Below are positions 1 through 6,077 of a stretch of DNA of 6,447 nucleotides, piece by piece. Positions within the stretch are counted from its first letter, which is position 1; every line of letters starts with the position of its first letter. The stretch is from contig CAZIPT010000093.1 in the NCBI GenBank assembly GCA_964541375.1, positions 1 to 6,447 on the forward strand, in the 5' to 3' direction. Origin of the DNA: JBAXEO01 sp964541375 (GTDB lineage Bacteria; Actinomycetota; Coriobacteriia; Anaerosomatales; JAAXUF01). The position numbers were made by a program, and so were the translations under genes. The notes beneath the pieces are model-generated. The model was given only the letters and a program-made list of their open reading frames with translations. It had not been told where the DNA came from and did no database searches.

Positions 1-141
1 ACTCTCAAAGCCGGAGGAGACCAGGATCTCGGCAGCTGAAGCGGCCTGCGCACCCGTGAGCGCACACACCACCAGGATCAACAGGACGAGCGACGCTACG
101 AGCGTCCCCCCGAACCGTCCGAGCCTATTTGAAGACGACAT
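1..141 (-). CDS. Secreted protein, N-terminal fragment with signal peptide
   Basis: The visible 47 residues begin MSSSNRLGRF and form a textbook Sec signal peptide. The n-region has arginines at residues 6 and 9, the hydrophobic core spans about residues 13-29 (LVASLVLLILVVCAL), and AQA-A or ASA-A cleavage sites lie at about residues 31-37. The mature part starts EILVSSGFES, a pattern that often opens extracellular carbohydrate-binding or jelly-roll domains (N/S-x-G-F-E-S/x-G), but too little is visible to name a fold. The ATG at 141 is preceded by AAGGGG seven bases upstream, which supports this start. The gene continues beyond base 1. It stands apart from the upstream operon by 700 bases and probably has its own promoter. 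Its export makes it a possible acceptor for the surface glycosyltransferase encoded at 2009-3268, which is inference only. Confidence 0.85.
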   Translation of the reverse strand, partial: MSSSNRLGRFGGTLVASLVLLILVVCALTGAQAASAAEILVSSGFES

Positions 142-148
142 TCCGTGA

Positions 149-154
149 CCCCTT
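149..154 (-). promoter_or_regulatory. Ribosome binding site for the secreted-protein gene
   Basis: The minus strand reads AAGGGG followed by a seven-base spacer and ATG at 141. Spacing and sequence fit a Shine-Dalgarno element and fix the start of the signal-peptide protein. Confidence 0.6.
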
Positions 155-187
155 CTGAGCAACCAATACCCCACCGGACAAGTACCA

Positions 188-197
188 GCAGATCTGC
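188..197. repeat. Perfect 10-bp palindrome GCAGATCTGC in the leader
   Basis: GCAGATCTGC is a perfect dyad 47-56 bases upstream of the ATG at 141. It lies in the probable 5' leader of the secreted-protein gene. A second small dyad, TATTCC-5-GGAATA, lies at 216-232. Either could be an operator half-site pair or a leader hairpin. Palindromes of this size also occur by chance, so no role is assigned. Confidence 0.25.
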
Positions 198-215
198 AGT
201 TCTCGAAAGCCCCTC

Positions 216-232
216 TATTCCTGCCGGGAATA
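216..232 (-). repeat. Small hairpin: 6-bp arms, 5-base loop
   Basis: On the minus strand TATTCC pairs exactly with GGAATA across the loop CGGCA, about 75-90 bases upstream of the ATG at 141. It may form a leader stem-loop. It does not fit any riboswitch I can recognise, and its stability is modest. Confidence 0.25.
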
Positions 233-340
233 TGCCGAGCACTCTATGTCATCCAAGACGAAGAGCGCGCGCAGCAGCGGTCGGCTTCTCGGCCGGCCCC
301 TCAAGCTTTCGTAAGGCGATGCAAACCTCACGCCAGATGT

Positions 341-390
341 ATCGGCAAAAGCGAAATTGGCCTTAGGAAAAATCCGTAAATTCTTCGCAA
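341..390 (-). promoter_or_regulatory. AT-rich patch, possible promoter region of the secreted-protein gene
   Basis: These 50 bases are 40% GC by direct count (20 of 50), clearly below the rest of the window. The patch lies 200-250 bases upstream of the signal-peptide gene at 141, where a promoter with a long 5' leader could be. I could not find a well-spaced -35/-10 pair: TACATC-like and TAAGGC-like hexamers are present but weak. The composition is seen directly; the promoter role is inference. Confidence 0.25.
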
Positions 391-474
391 ACCCGCTAGC
401 GGATGCCCACACACGCGGAAAGGAATAGCCGCGCTACCCCAGAAGAGGCAGTTCTTGCGGCGTCTTGACGAAGC

Positions 475-827
475 TCAACTAGTCTTGATCTGCACGGCGG
501 CCCACACTACCACTCTGAACTGCGACAATCCGCGCCTGCCACGGAAGCCCATGGCGAGCCGGTCCCAGACGCGGAACACATGCCTGAGGCGTCGAAGGCC
601 CGACAACTTCGATGCTCGGCGAGTGGGGATTCGGCCGTGGTCACCGCCACCGTGGGCCGCTCCGCACCGATCCATGCTGCGAATCCACACGGTGCGCGCA
701 CATGGCTTGACGTCCACTTGAGGTATAGGCCTAGTCCCCCGTCGTGGAGCACACCCAGCTGGAATCCGGTCCCCCGCCACACCAACGCCTCGCGCCTCGC
801 CCTAGCTTGTCGGCATCCGCCTCTCAC
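475..827 (-). pseudogene. Possible frameshifted coding remnant, unidentified
   Basis: No intact gene explains this stretch, yet two minus-strand frames look partly protein-like in succession. The first (about 800-610) reads with segments such as GTGFQLGVLHDGGLGLYLKW. The second (about 610-475) ends in LRRLRHVFRVWDRLAMGF and SQFRVVVWAAVQIKTS before a TGA. Reading them as one protein needs a frameshift near 600-620. Third-position GC in the second half is about 79% by hand count, similar to or slightly above real genes here, but the first part of that frame is lower. I recognise no family. It could be the decayed end of a gene from the adjacent operon, or simply GC-rich noncoding DNA with long chance ORFs. 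It lies directly downstream of the radical SAM gene. Confidence 0.2.
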
Positions 828-842
828 TCATCGAGGTGCGGC

Positions 843-1922
843 CTAGTACCGCGCTCTGGTCGTGCTCGTGATCCTTCCGCGAATTCCGGTCCGTCGCCAC
901 GCAGAGCGCAGCCGCACCAAAACGGTCTCCCCCACGAAGCGCAAAGGATGGCGAGCTGTCTCCGAGATATTCGCGGTGCAGGTGTAGCAGCACGGCGTGT
1001 TCTGAGCGCACGCTTGGATTCGCGAGCACTCACCTTCGATGCGAGCAAGGGCATCGCCGAGGGGCTCACTACGCAGCGAGGCGAATGCGGGTAGGTCTAG
1101 ACATGCCGCAAGGTCACCGTTCGCGCGCAGGTCCAGGAAGACGCGTCCCGCATCGCACGCGCGAATCGGACGGCCAGACACGTAGTCGGCCGCTACGTCG
1201 TAGTAGCCGCTGTACTCCCAGAGAGGTTCCCCCGCCCGCCGGAGATCCGCGAGTTGTCGGAACAGCTCGGCCATCTGGACACGTTCGGCTTCCGAAGCCG
1301 CGAAGGCCGCATCCTCCGAACGGTGCGAAAACCCCGCTCCCTGCATCACAGGCGACACGGTGATTCCGAGGCCTCGCCCCTTCGCGAATTCGAGAATATC
1401 CATGATCTCGTCACGGTTCACTCTGCTCATAACCACGTTGAGCTTCACCGGGAACCGTGTTCTGGAAGCGGCGATCATGTCCATGCTCTCGAGCAACCTC
1501 GGAAGAGAGTCGGCCCCGCGCAACTCGGCGTATCGCTGTCGATCCAGCGAGTCGCAGCTGATTGCGAGCTGGAGCAAACCAGAGCACGAGCCGAGGCGCT
1601 CGATCAACCCCGGCGTGAGCAAAGTACCGTTGGTGGTCAGCGTGTAGAGGAATCCGAGGCGATCCAAGACACCCAGGATCTCGAAGATGTCTGACCTGAG
1701 GAACAGCTCCCCGCCGGTGACCTCCACCACGGCGATGCCCGCTCGTCGCAGCTGCGAGAATATCCGAGTGATCTCGGCAACCGATAGTTCCTCTGACGGC
1801 GAGGTCCACACACCGCACATCGGGCACCGCTGCGTGCATCGGTTCGTTACGTTGAATCCGATGAACGTGGGTAGCCGTCGCCGCACGCGCCACGCGATGT
1901 TGACAAGCTTGAGGAGTCGCAT
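843..1922 (-). CDS. Radical SAM protein with SPASM-like C-terminal cysteines
   Basis: A 359-residue radical SAM enzyme. C29-x3-C33-x2-C36 (TNRCTQRCPMCGVW) is the canonical 4Fe-4S/SAM motif. It is followed by the glycine-rich TGGE at 69-72, which binds SAM, and by TTNGT at 97-100 within a partial TIM barrel. The C-terminal part has CDAGRVFLDLRANGDLAACLD (C256, C274) and further cysteines C299, C305, C311, C312 and C315. This resembles a SPASM or twitch domain that binds auxiliary clusters. Such enzymes cleave SAM reductively to make a 5'-deoxyadenosyl radical; known relatives modify peptides, lipids or sugars, and the substrate here is unknown. I chose the ATG at 1922 because the family usually begins just before MxLLKL. 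A GTG at 1964 would add 14 residues. Neither has a strong ribosome site at normal spacing. The gene follows the PMT gene by 86 bases (44 if GTG is used) and is probably the last of the operon. Confidence 0.9.
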   Translation of the reverse strand: MRLLKLVNIAWRVRRRLPTFIGFNVTNRCTQRCPMCGVWTSPSEELSVAEITRIFSQLRRAGIAVVEVTGGELFLRSDIFEILGVLDRLGFLYTLTTNGTLLTPGLIERLGSCSGLLQLAISCDSLDRQRYAELRGADSLPRLLESMDMIAASRTRFPVKLNVVMSRVNRDEIMDILEFAKGRGLGITVSPVMQGAGFSHRSEDAAFAASEAERVQMAELFRQLADLRRAGEPLWEYSGYYDVAADYVSGRPIRACDAGRVFLDLRANGDLAACLDLPAFASLRSEPLGDALARIEGECSRIQACAQNTPCCYTCTANISETARHPLRFVGETVLVRLRSAWRRTGIRGRITSTTRARY

Positions 1923-2008
1923 GCCGTGGAGGTTCCGTTCCTGAGCGCAGTGATGTTCCTGCACGCATGTCGGCTAGCGTCGATTCGGGCGATGGCTCCT
2001 CGGGCTCG

Positions 2009-3268
2009 CTACTGCGGAGGGCCACCATTGGTGACATTGAGGTAGTCGCCCACCTGCGTGACGACGGGCCGTAGGTAGGCGAACTCAAGAGCTCGACCAA
2101 TGGAGAGAGGATACAACAACAGTGAGGTGACGAGCACCGCCGACCCGTAGACCAGTAGGACCTTCTGACCGTACCGTCTAGTAAAGGCTGAGACTACGGA
2201 GCCGAGCAGACCTGCCGCAAACGGAGTTACGGCCACCGAGGAAAGCACCCAGATGGGTCGAGAAGACACGACAAGCGGAAGGTACGATGCGAAGAAGAAC
2301 GTCAGCAGCAGTGCATCGCGTCGGCGCTGCTCCGGATTCAACAGCGAGTAGCCGACGGCCGGGAGCACGGCAAGCCATACCAGCGGATTGCCGACGCCGA
2401 CTGAGAGCTGCACCTGGTGTGATGCGGTGATCGCCACTTCGTCGTGACCGTAGAACGGCCGCAAGAACCACCAAGCGGCCCGATTGTTCGCTCGGAACCC
2501 TACCGACGGCCGCGTGAAGGTCGCCATCGCGTTGACGAGTGAGGCCTGATAGCGAATCCATTCCGGGAGGTCGTAACCGCGTCGGAACCAAGGAATGTAC
2601 GTCAGCAGATACACGAGGAAAGGGACCAGGCCGAGGGCCGCAGCCAGCAGTACCCCCTCGTCCGGCCTCCGACGTTTCCATGCCGAGTAGCCCAGCAGAG
2701 CCGCTGAGACGGCCAGAAGCGGCAACGCATAGAACTTCTCAGCTGCACCGAGCCCAAACGCCAGGCCCGTGAGCGGTACGAGCCACCTCCAACATCTGGT
2801 GTTCTCGGCGCGGAGCGCCTCAACCGTAAGCCACGCGCCGAGTACGGCGAACAGGGCAGCGTGCACATCGTTGATGGCCTGGCGCGAGTAGACGATCTGA
2901 ACGCCGTCGAGAGCCACGATGGCGGCGGCGATCAGCCCCGCTCGGTCGTCGCGAGCAGCCCGGCGTACGAGAAGCCCGGTGAAGACCACCAGCAGGCTCC
3001 CGAATAGCAGGCTGAGCCCCTTCACGCCCAGGACTGAGCCGCCAAACAGACGCGTCGATGCGAAGACCATGAGGTTACGTAGCACAGGGTGGTGTGCCAT
3101 CGTCGGCCACGTCTGGCCGTGGAGCGTATAGAGCCACGCGGTCCATGCGACCTGAGCGTCGTCGGGAGTGGGGGTCTGGCTGCCAATCCAGGCGAAGCGG
3201 AGCGCCGCGCCCGCAACAGTGATAGCGGAAAGTGCTGTGATGAACCTCCGGCCCGGCAGTGTCTTCAC
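2009..3268 (-). CDS. PMT-type (GT39-like) membrane glycosyltransferase
   Basis: A 419-residue polytopic membrane protein with the layout of phospholipid-carrier-dependent glycosyltransferases of the PMT/ArnT superfamily. These transfer a sugar from a polyprenyl phosphate to an acceptor on the outer face of the membrane. After the first membrane helix (about 9-28) comes the acidic pair D36-D37 (TPDDAQ), at the place of the catalytic acidic motif. HHPVLRNL (59-66) resembles the HPP loop. YSRQAINDVHAAL (127-139) matches the SR-x-x-x-x-D helix, and GLAFGLGAAEKFYAL (168-182) matches the GLA-x-G-x-x-x-K-W/F helix. GNPLVWL (293-299) and SSRPIWVLSSVAVTPF (335-350) match the C-terminal membrane region. 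The start is GTG at 3268, overlapping the TGA of the previous gene as GTGA, so translation is probably coupled. The next in-frame ATG is residue 58, too late to keep the first helix. The sugar and the acceptor cannot be read from sequence. Confidence 0.88.
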   Translation of the reverse strand: MKTLPGRRFITALSAITVAGAALRFAWIGSQTPTPDDAQVAWTAWLYTLHGQTWPTMAHHPVLRNLMVFASTRLFGGSVLGVKGLSLLFGSLLVVFTGLLVRRAARDDRAGLIAAAIVALDGVQIVYSRQAINDVHAALFAVLGAWLTVEALRAENTRCWRWLVPLTGLAFGLGAAEKFYALPLLAVSAALLGYSAWKRRRPDEGVLLAAALGLVPFLVYLLTYIPWFRRGYDLPEWIRYQASLVNAMATFTRPSVGFRANNRAAWWFLRPFYGHDEVAITASHQVQLSVGVGNPLVWLAVLPAVGYSLLNPEQRRRDALLLTFFFASYLPLVVSSRPIWVLSSVAVTPFAAGLLGSVVSAFTRRYGQKVLLVYGSAVLVTSLLLYPLSIGRALEFAYLRPVVTQVGDYLNVTNGGPPQ

Positions 3269-4035
3269 TTGGAATCTCGCCTTCGGAGCATCTCGGCTGC
3301 GCTGTCGAGCCTCACGCGGGCAGCGTCCGGAACATCGGTGGCGTCAACCGCTCTGTTCAGAGTCACGAATCGGTATGGGATCGCCGACTTCTCGAGCATT
3401 CCGAGAAGACCCTCCGGCGTGCCGTTCACGAAGTACGATGCGTCTATGTTCAGTACAACGGGCCCGGCCAATTCCGATGGGAACCCGTCGCCCACCTGAC
3501 GCAGATAGCCATCATCGTCGGCCGTGATCGACCGACCGTCAGGCGCGATGCCCGGATAGCCCCTCTCCCGGCCAACGCGTACCTTCTCCGCGAGACTGAC
3601 GGGATCCACCACGTACGTGACCGAACGGGCGATGCCGGTCTTGGCTGCCACCCATATAGCGCTGCGGCGCTCGACGGAGCTGCGGAAAACACTCTGAAGA
3701 TCTCGCAGTGGCACGGGCCATCCAGCTGAACCGGGAATTGCCCCCGGCGGGAAGGCGTACCCGAGATCACGCGTCACGTCGACCAGCTGGACACCATGCA
3801 CCCCGGCCTCATCCCACGCAGCCAAGAGGCCCTTTGAATCATCGACGACGACGATTGAGGGGGACTCGGCGGGGACCACACGGGCGGCAACGCCTGAACG
3901 ATCCAGCAACGCGAGCGAGAGGATCAAGGCCAACGCGACGAACGCGGCGAAACCCAGCGCGAACCGGAAACCTACGTCGGTCTCAACGTCTCCTTGGGCA
4001 GAGGCGCTCGATTCAGGGCCGATGGCCTCGGGCAT
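3265..4035 (-). CDS. Membrane-anchored protein with degenerate UPF0489/arginase-fold-like motifs
   Basis: A 256-residue protein. Residues 1-21 are acidic and polar, 22-44 are one hydrophobic helix (FRFALGFAAFVALALILSLALL), and the rest is soluble. With the short N-terminus inside, the soluble part should lie outside the membrane. Two stretches recall the UPF0489 family, which shares the arginase/deacetylase fold. IVVVDDSKGLLAAWDEAG (61-78) followed by VQLVDVTRDLG (82-92) resembles the N-terminal strand plus HiDaHxDL region. VVLNIDASYFVNG (193-205) resembles LDIDLDYF. The histidines and most aspartates that bind metal in that family are missing, so if related it is probably not a metal hydrolase. 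I recognise no closer family. The start ATG at 4035 has a strong GGGGGGAG ribosome site. The same frame stays open to 4323 but the extra 96 residues look noncoding. It overlaps the PMT gene by 4 bp, so the two products probably work together, perhaps as partner and transferase. Confidence 0.78.
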   Translation of the reverse strand: MPEAIGPESSASAQGDVETDVGFRFALGFAAFVALALILSLALLDRSGVAARVVPAESPSIVVVDDSKGLLAAWDEAGVHGVQLVDVTRDLGYAFPPGAIPGSAGWPVPLRDLQSVFRSSVERRSAIWVAAKTGIARSVTYVVDPVSLAEKVRVGRERGYPGIAPDGRSITADDDGYLRQVGDGFPSELAGPVVLNIDASYFVNGTPEGLLGMLEKSAIPYRFVTLNRAVDATDVPDAARVRLDSAAEMLRRRDSK

Positions 4036-4387
4036 GCGCTCTCCCCCCTTGGATCCTGTATGCGCATGCAGCGCCGATGGCGCCGACGCTCCCAGTGGCA
4101 ACGTATCGCACGCCCGCGATACGTCGGATGAAGTTGGCAGCGCTGGCTGCGTAGACGGTGATCGATTCAAGCTCTCGTGCCGCAGCCGGGCTCTCGCGTC
4201 GTGTCTCTGACAAGTGAGCACCACAGCAACGATCCATGCTCGAAGCCTCTCTCGACGGGACGTGGATTCTCCACCGGGCATGACCCAGGCAGGGCGCACG
4301 CCACTGGGTGAAGTGTAGAGCATCAGAGCGGCGGGTCTTTGGGCAGTACCGACCGCAAGGCGGCGTACAAATGGAGCATGCCGTCAT
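4013..4387 (-). CDS. Doubtful small ORF (124 or 74 residues) between oxidoreductase and anchored protein
   Basis: This ORF begins at an ATG overlapping the oxidoreductase TGA (ATGA), with GAGGGG five bases upstream, and ends 23 bases inside the next gene. The first 50 residues are rich in Cys, Arg and Pro and do not look protein-like. An internal ATG at 4237, also preceded by GAGAGG at good spacing, would give 74 residues ending in ESITVYAASAANFIRRIAG and a weakly hydrophobic segment YVATGSVGAIGAACAYRI that could be a membrane helix. Second-position AT content is about one third by hand count, against about one half in a sampled stretch of the oxidoreductase, which argues against coding. The purine-rich ribosome-like sequence is also codons of the acidic oxidoreductase tail. 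I recognise no family; it may be noncoding spacer. Confidence 0.3.
   Translation of the reverse strand: MTACSICTPPCGRYCPKTRRSDALHFTQWRAPCLGHARWRIHVPSREASSMDRCCGAHLSETRRESPAAARELESITVYAASAANFIRRIAGVRYVATGSVGAIGAACAYRIQGGRAHARGHRP
4041..4048 (-). promoter_or_regulatory. Ribosome binding site deciding the start at 4035
   Basis: The minus strand reads GGGGGGAG, five bases before the ATG at 4035. This site selects that ATG over the upstream ATG at 4323 in the same open frame, whose added residues are polar, cysteine- and arginine-rich and lack any protein-like pattern. Confidence 0.6.
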
Positions 4388-6033
4388 CGGGACCCCTCTT
4401 CGTCCTCAACCCGCTCATGGTGTTCGTCATCGGCATTGACCTGCCAGACCTGTTCACGAGTCCCCTCCCCTGACATCGCCCGCACAGCAGCCTGGGCACT
4501 GAGCATTGCGTGATCCATGTTGTTGTAGCGGTGCGTCCCGTTGCGCCCCATGACATAGAGGTTGTCAATCGAATCGACATAGCCGCGCACGATGTCAATG
4601 TCGGCGTAGCCTCCGAAATAGCCCGGGTAGGCCTCCGAGACGCGAATCACGACCGAATCCAGGACGTCCTCGGCATCGACAAGCCCGAGAGCCGAGAGTT
4701 CTTTGGTAGCTAGCTGCGCAATCGCCGCGTCGTCCATCGTCGACAGCTCGTCGCCTTGACTGCAGAAGAACTCAAGCCCCAGCCATGTCTTGCTGTCGTC
4801 AGCTACGAGGTAGGGACTCCAGTTATTGAACACCTGCAACCTGCCGAGTCGCACGTCGCGCTCCTGGATGTAGAGCCAGTTGTCCGAGATCCGACCCCCG
4901 GCACCGTCCTGGACACTCATCTTGGTAACCAGGAGTCCCACAGTTACGAAGTCGCGGTACGGAAGTCCGCTGGCGACCCTGATGACTTGGTCGGGCGGCT
5001 GCTCGCCCTCGACACGCTGGACCAAGTCACGGAGAGGCATGCTCGAGAGAACATGCCTCGGACGAAGGACGTCCTCTTCTCCGCTCGTCAGATTCCTGAC
5101 ATGCACGGCACGGACCGCGCTCCCCTCCACACGAAGACCGACCACTTCGTGCCCAAGCTCTATGCGGCCACCACACTCCAGAATCCGAGCTGCGACGGCC
5201 TCCCACAGCTGCCCCGGCCCGTACTTGGGATAGAGGAAGCGCCCGATGAGCGTGGTGGGAATCCCAGCCTGCTCCACCGAATCATCGCGTCTCAACAGAG
5301 AACGGGCCGCATGGCTGACCGCGGACCCCATGGACAGCCCTCTGACGCGCTGGGCTCCCCAATCCGGACCGATATCTGTGCAGGGCACACCCCATACCTT
5401 CTTCGTATAGTCCTCGAAGAACAGTCGGTAGAGTTCACTCCCGAAGCGGTTGGTGAAGTAGTCGGCGAGGTTGCGCTCGGGCCGAATGGGACGCAGTCGC
5501 GCCGCGAGATAGCTGACGACTATACGAGACATTCGCCCTAGGCCAAGACCCCGTATGGTCGACAGACTCAGCGTGACCGGGTAGTCGAAGAAGCGCCTCA
5601 GAAAGTAGATTCGAGACAGCCGGATGCGAGAGAGCATGACCTCGTCATCGCATTCTGGATCCGGTGCATCTGGGGCGTTGGAGAGCGGCACCCTTCGGCC
5701 GAGCTCTCTGTCATCCCTCGCCGGAGCGCCTTGAAGCGGAAGCACGTCGAGCCACCAGCGCATCACGGCCTCGTTGCGCGAGAAGAATCGGTGGCCGCCA
5801 AGGTCGATTCGGTTGCCCCGGTACTCAACCGTTCGAGCCAGGCCACCCACCTGTTCCTCCAGGTCGACGACGATGGGTACACCGCCGAGGGCAAGCACGT
5901 CGATCGCAGCTGTAAGTCCCGCTGGACCAGCTCCGATCACTAGCACGGTGTCCCCGTGCGCGAAGCATTCACCTGTGGGCGAGGCGACTCGGGACGATTC
6001 GGTGATGGGTGATGCGAGCGTGTCGGACGTCAA
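4384..6033 (-). CDS. FAD-dependent oxidoreductase, protoporphyrinogen-oxidase/UDP-galactopyranose-mutase-like
   Basis: A 549-residue flavoprotein of the amine-oxidase fold. The Rossmann motif VLVIGAGPAGLTAA (30-43) binds ADP, VVDLEEQVGGLA (55-66) carries the ribose-binding acid and GG motif, and YRGNRIDLGGHRFFS (71-85) follows. The middle has DYFTNRFGSELYRLFFEDYTKKVWGVPC, typical of the group that includes UDP-galactopyranose mutase-like and HemY-like proteins, then FLYPKYGPGQLWE. The C-terminal FAD motif is NLYVMGRNGTHRYNNMDHAM. Family members commonly sit among glycosyltransferase and surface-polysaccharide genes; the substrate is not known, and a heme role is unlikely with no heme genes here. 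No membrane segment is seen, so it is probably cytosolic. The start is TTG at 6033, chosen because GGAG lies seven bases upstream and the only later candidates (GTG codons at residues 30 and 32) would cut into the Rossmann strand. The last about 20 residues (DDEHHERVEDEEGSR) are highly acidic. It is the first gene of the likely operon. Confidence 0.92.
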   Translation of the reverse strand: MTSDTLASPITESSRVASPTGECFAHGDTVLVIGAGPAGLTAAIDVLALGGVPIVVDLEEQVGGLARTVEYRGNRIDLGGHRFFSRNEAVMRWWLDVLPLQGAPARDDRELGRRVPLSNAPDAPDPECDDEVMLSRIRLSRIYFLRRFFDYPVTLSLSTIRGLGLGRMSRIVVSYLAARLRPIRPERNLADYFTNRFGSELYRLFFEDYTKKVWGVPCTDIGPDWGAQRVRGLSMGSAVSHAARSLLRRDDSVEQAGIPTTLIGRFLYPKYGPGQLWEAVAARILECGGRIELGHEVVGLRVEGSAVRAVHVRNLTSGEEDVLRPRHVLSSMPLRDLVQRVEGEQPPDQVIRVASGLPYRDFVTVGLLVTKMSVQDGAGGRISDNWLYIQERDVRLGRLQVFNNWSPYLVADDSKTWLGLEFFCSQGDELSTMDDAAIAQLATKELSALGLVDAEDVLDSVVIRVSEAYPGYFGGYADIDIVRGYVDSIDNLYVMGRNGTHRYNNMDHAMLSAQAAVRAMSGEGTREQVWQVNADDEHHERVEDEEGSR

Positions 6034-6040
6034 GGCGCAG

Positions 6041-6044
6041 CTCC
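6041..6044 (-). promoter_or_regulatory. Ribosome binding site supporting the TTG start at 6033
   Basis: The minus strand reads GGAG, a seven-base spacer (CTGCGCC), then TTG. This is the main reason to accept a TTG start for the oxidoreductase, since no ATG lies in frame before the Rossmann motif. Confidence 0.55.
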
Positions 6045-6045
6045 A

Positions 6046-6077
6046 GTCGGCTCGCGGGTCGGCTCACGAGCACTCGT
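6046..6077 (-). repeat. Direct repeat plus dyad in the operon leader
   Basis: Two exact copies of GAGCCGAC (minus strand; 6058-6065 and 6046-6053) are spaced 12 bases start to start. They directly abut the dyad ACGAG-TG-CTCGT (6066-6077). All lie 13-44 bases upstream of the TTG start of the first operon gene, in a position where a regulator could act on promoter or leader. The repeats are seen directly; a regulatory role is inference and each element is short enough to arise by chance. Confidence 0.3.

Larger units (their letters stand above)
142..842. other. Intergenic stretch of about 700 bases without a convincing gene
   Basis: Between the radical SAM stop and the secreted-protein start no frame has a good start, ribosome site and recognisable protein together. 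The half next to the radical SAM gene (475-842) holds the possible frameshifted remnant. The other half holds the AT-rich patch, two short dyads and the ribosome site of the downstream gene. I found no tRNA, no known riboswitch and no clear terminator after the radical SAM stop codon. Confidence 0.6.

Noticed and set aside
142..420. Cyclic-di-GMP (GEMM) riboswitch in the leader of the secreted-protein gene
   Set aside because: Fragments such as GCAAACC appear on the plus strand only, and the GNRA tetraloop, receptor and second stem do not line up on either strand.
1254..1694. A 146-codon plus-strand frame opposite the radical SAM gene
   Set aside because: The minus-strand frame carries the CxxxCxxC and TGGE motifs; the plus-strand protein is polar, His/Arg/Glu-rich and without recognisable domains.
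4036..4323. N-terminal extension of the anchored protein back to the ATG at 4323
   Set aside because: The extra 96 residues are low in hydrophobic pattern and high in Arg, Ser and Pro, and the ATG at 4035 has a much better ribosome site just before the expected membrane-anchor N-terminus.
4756..5541. A 261-codon open frame on the plus strand
   Set aside because: It lies wholly antisense to the oxidoreductase, whose FAD motifs are unmistakable. The plus-strand product shows no family pattern and is a codon-bias shadow.
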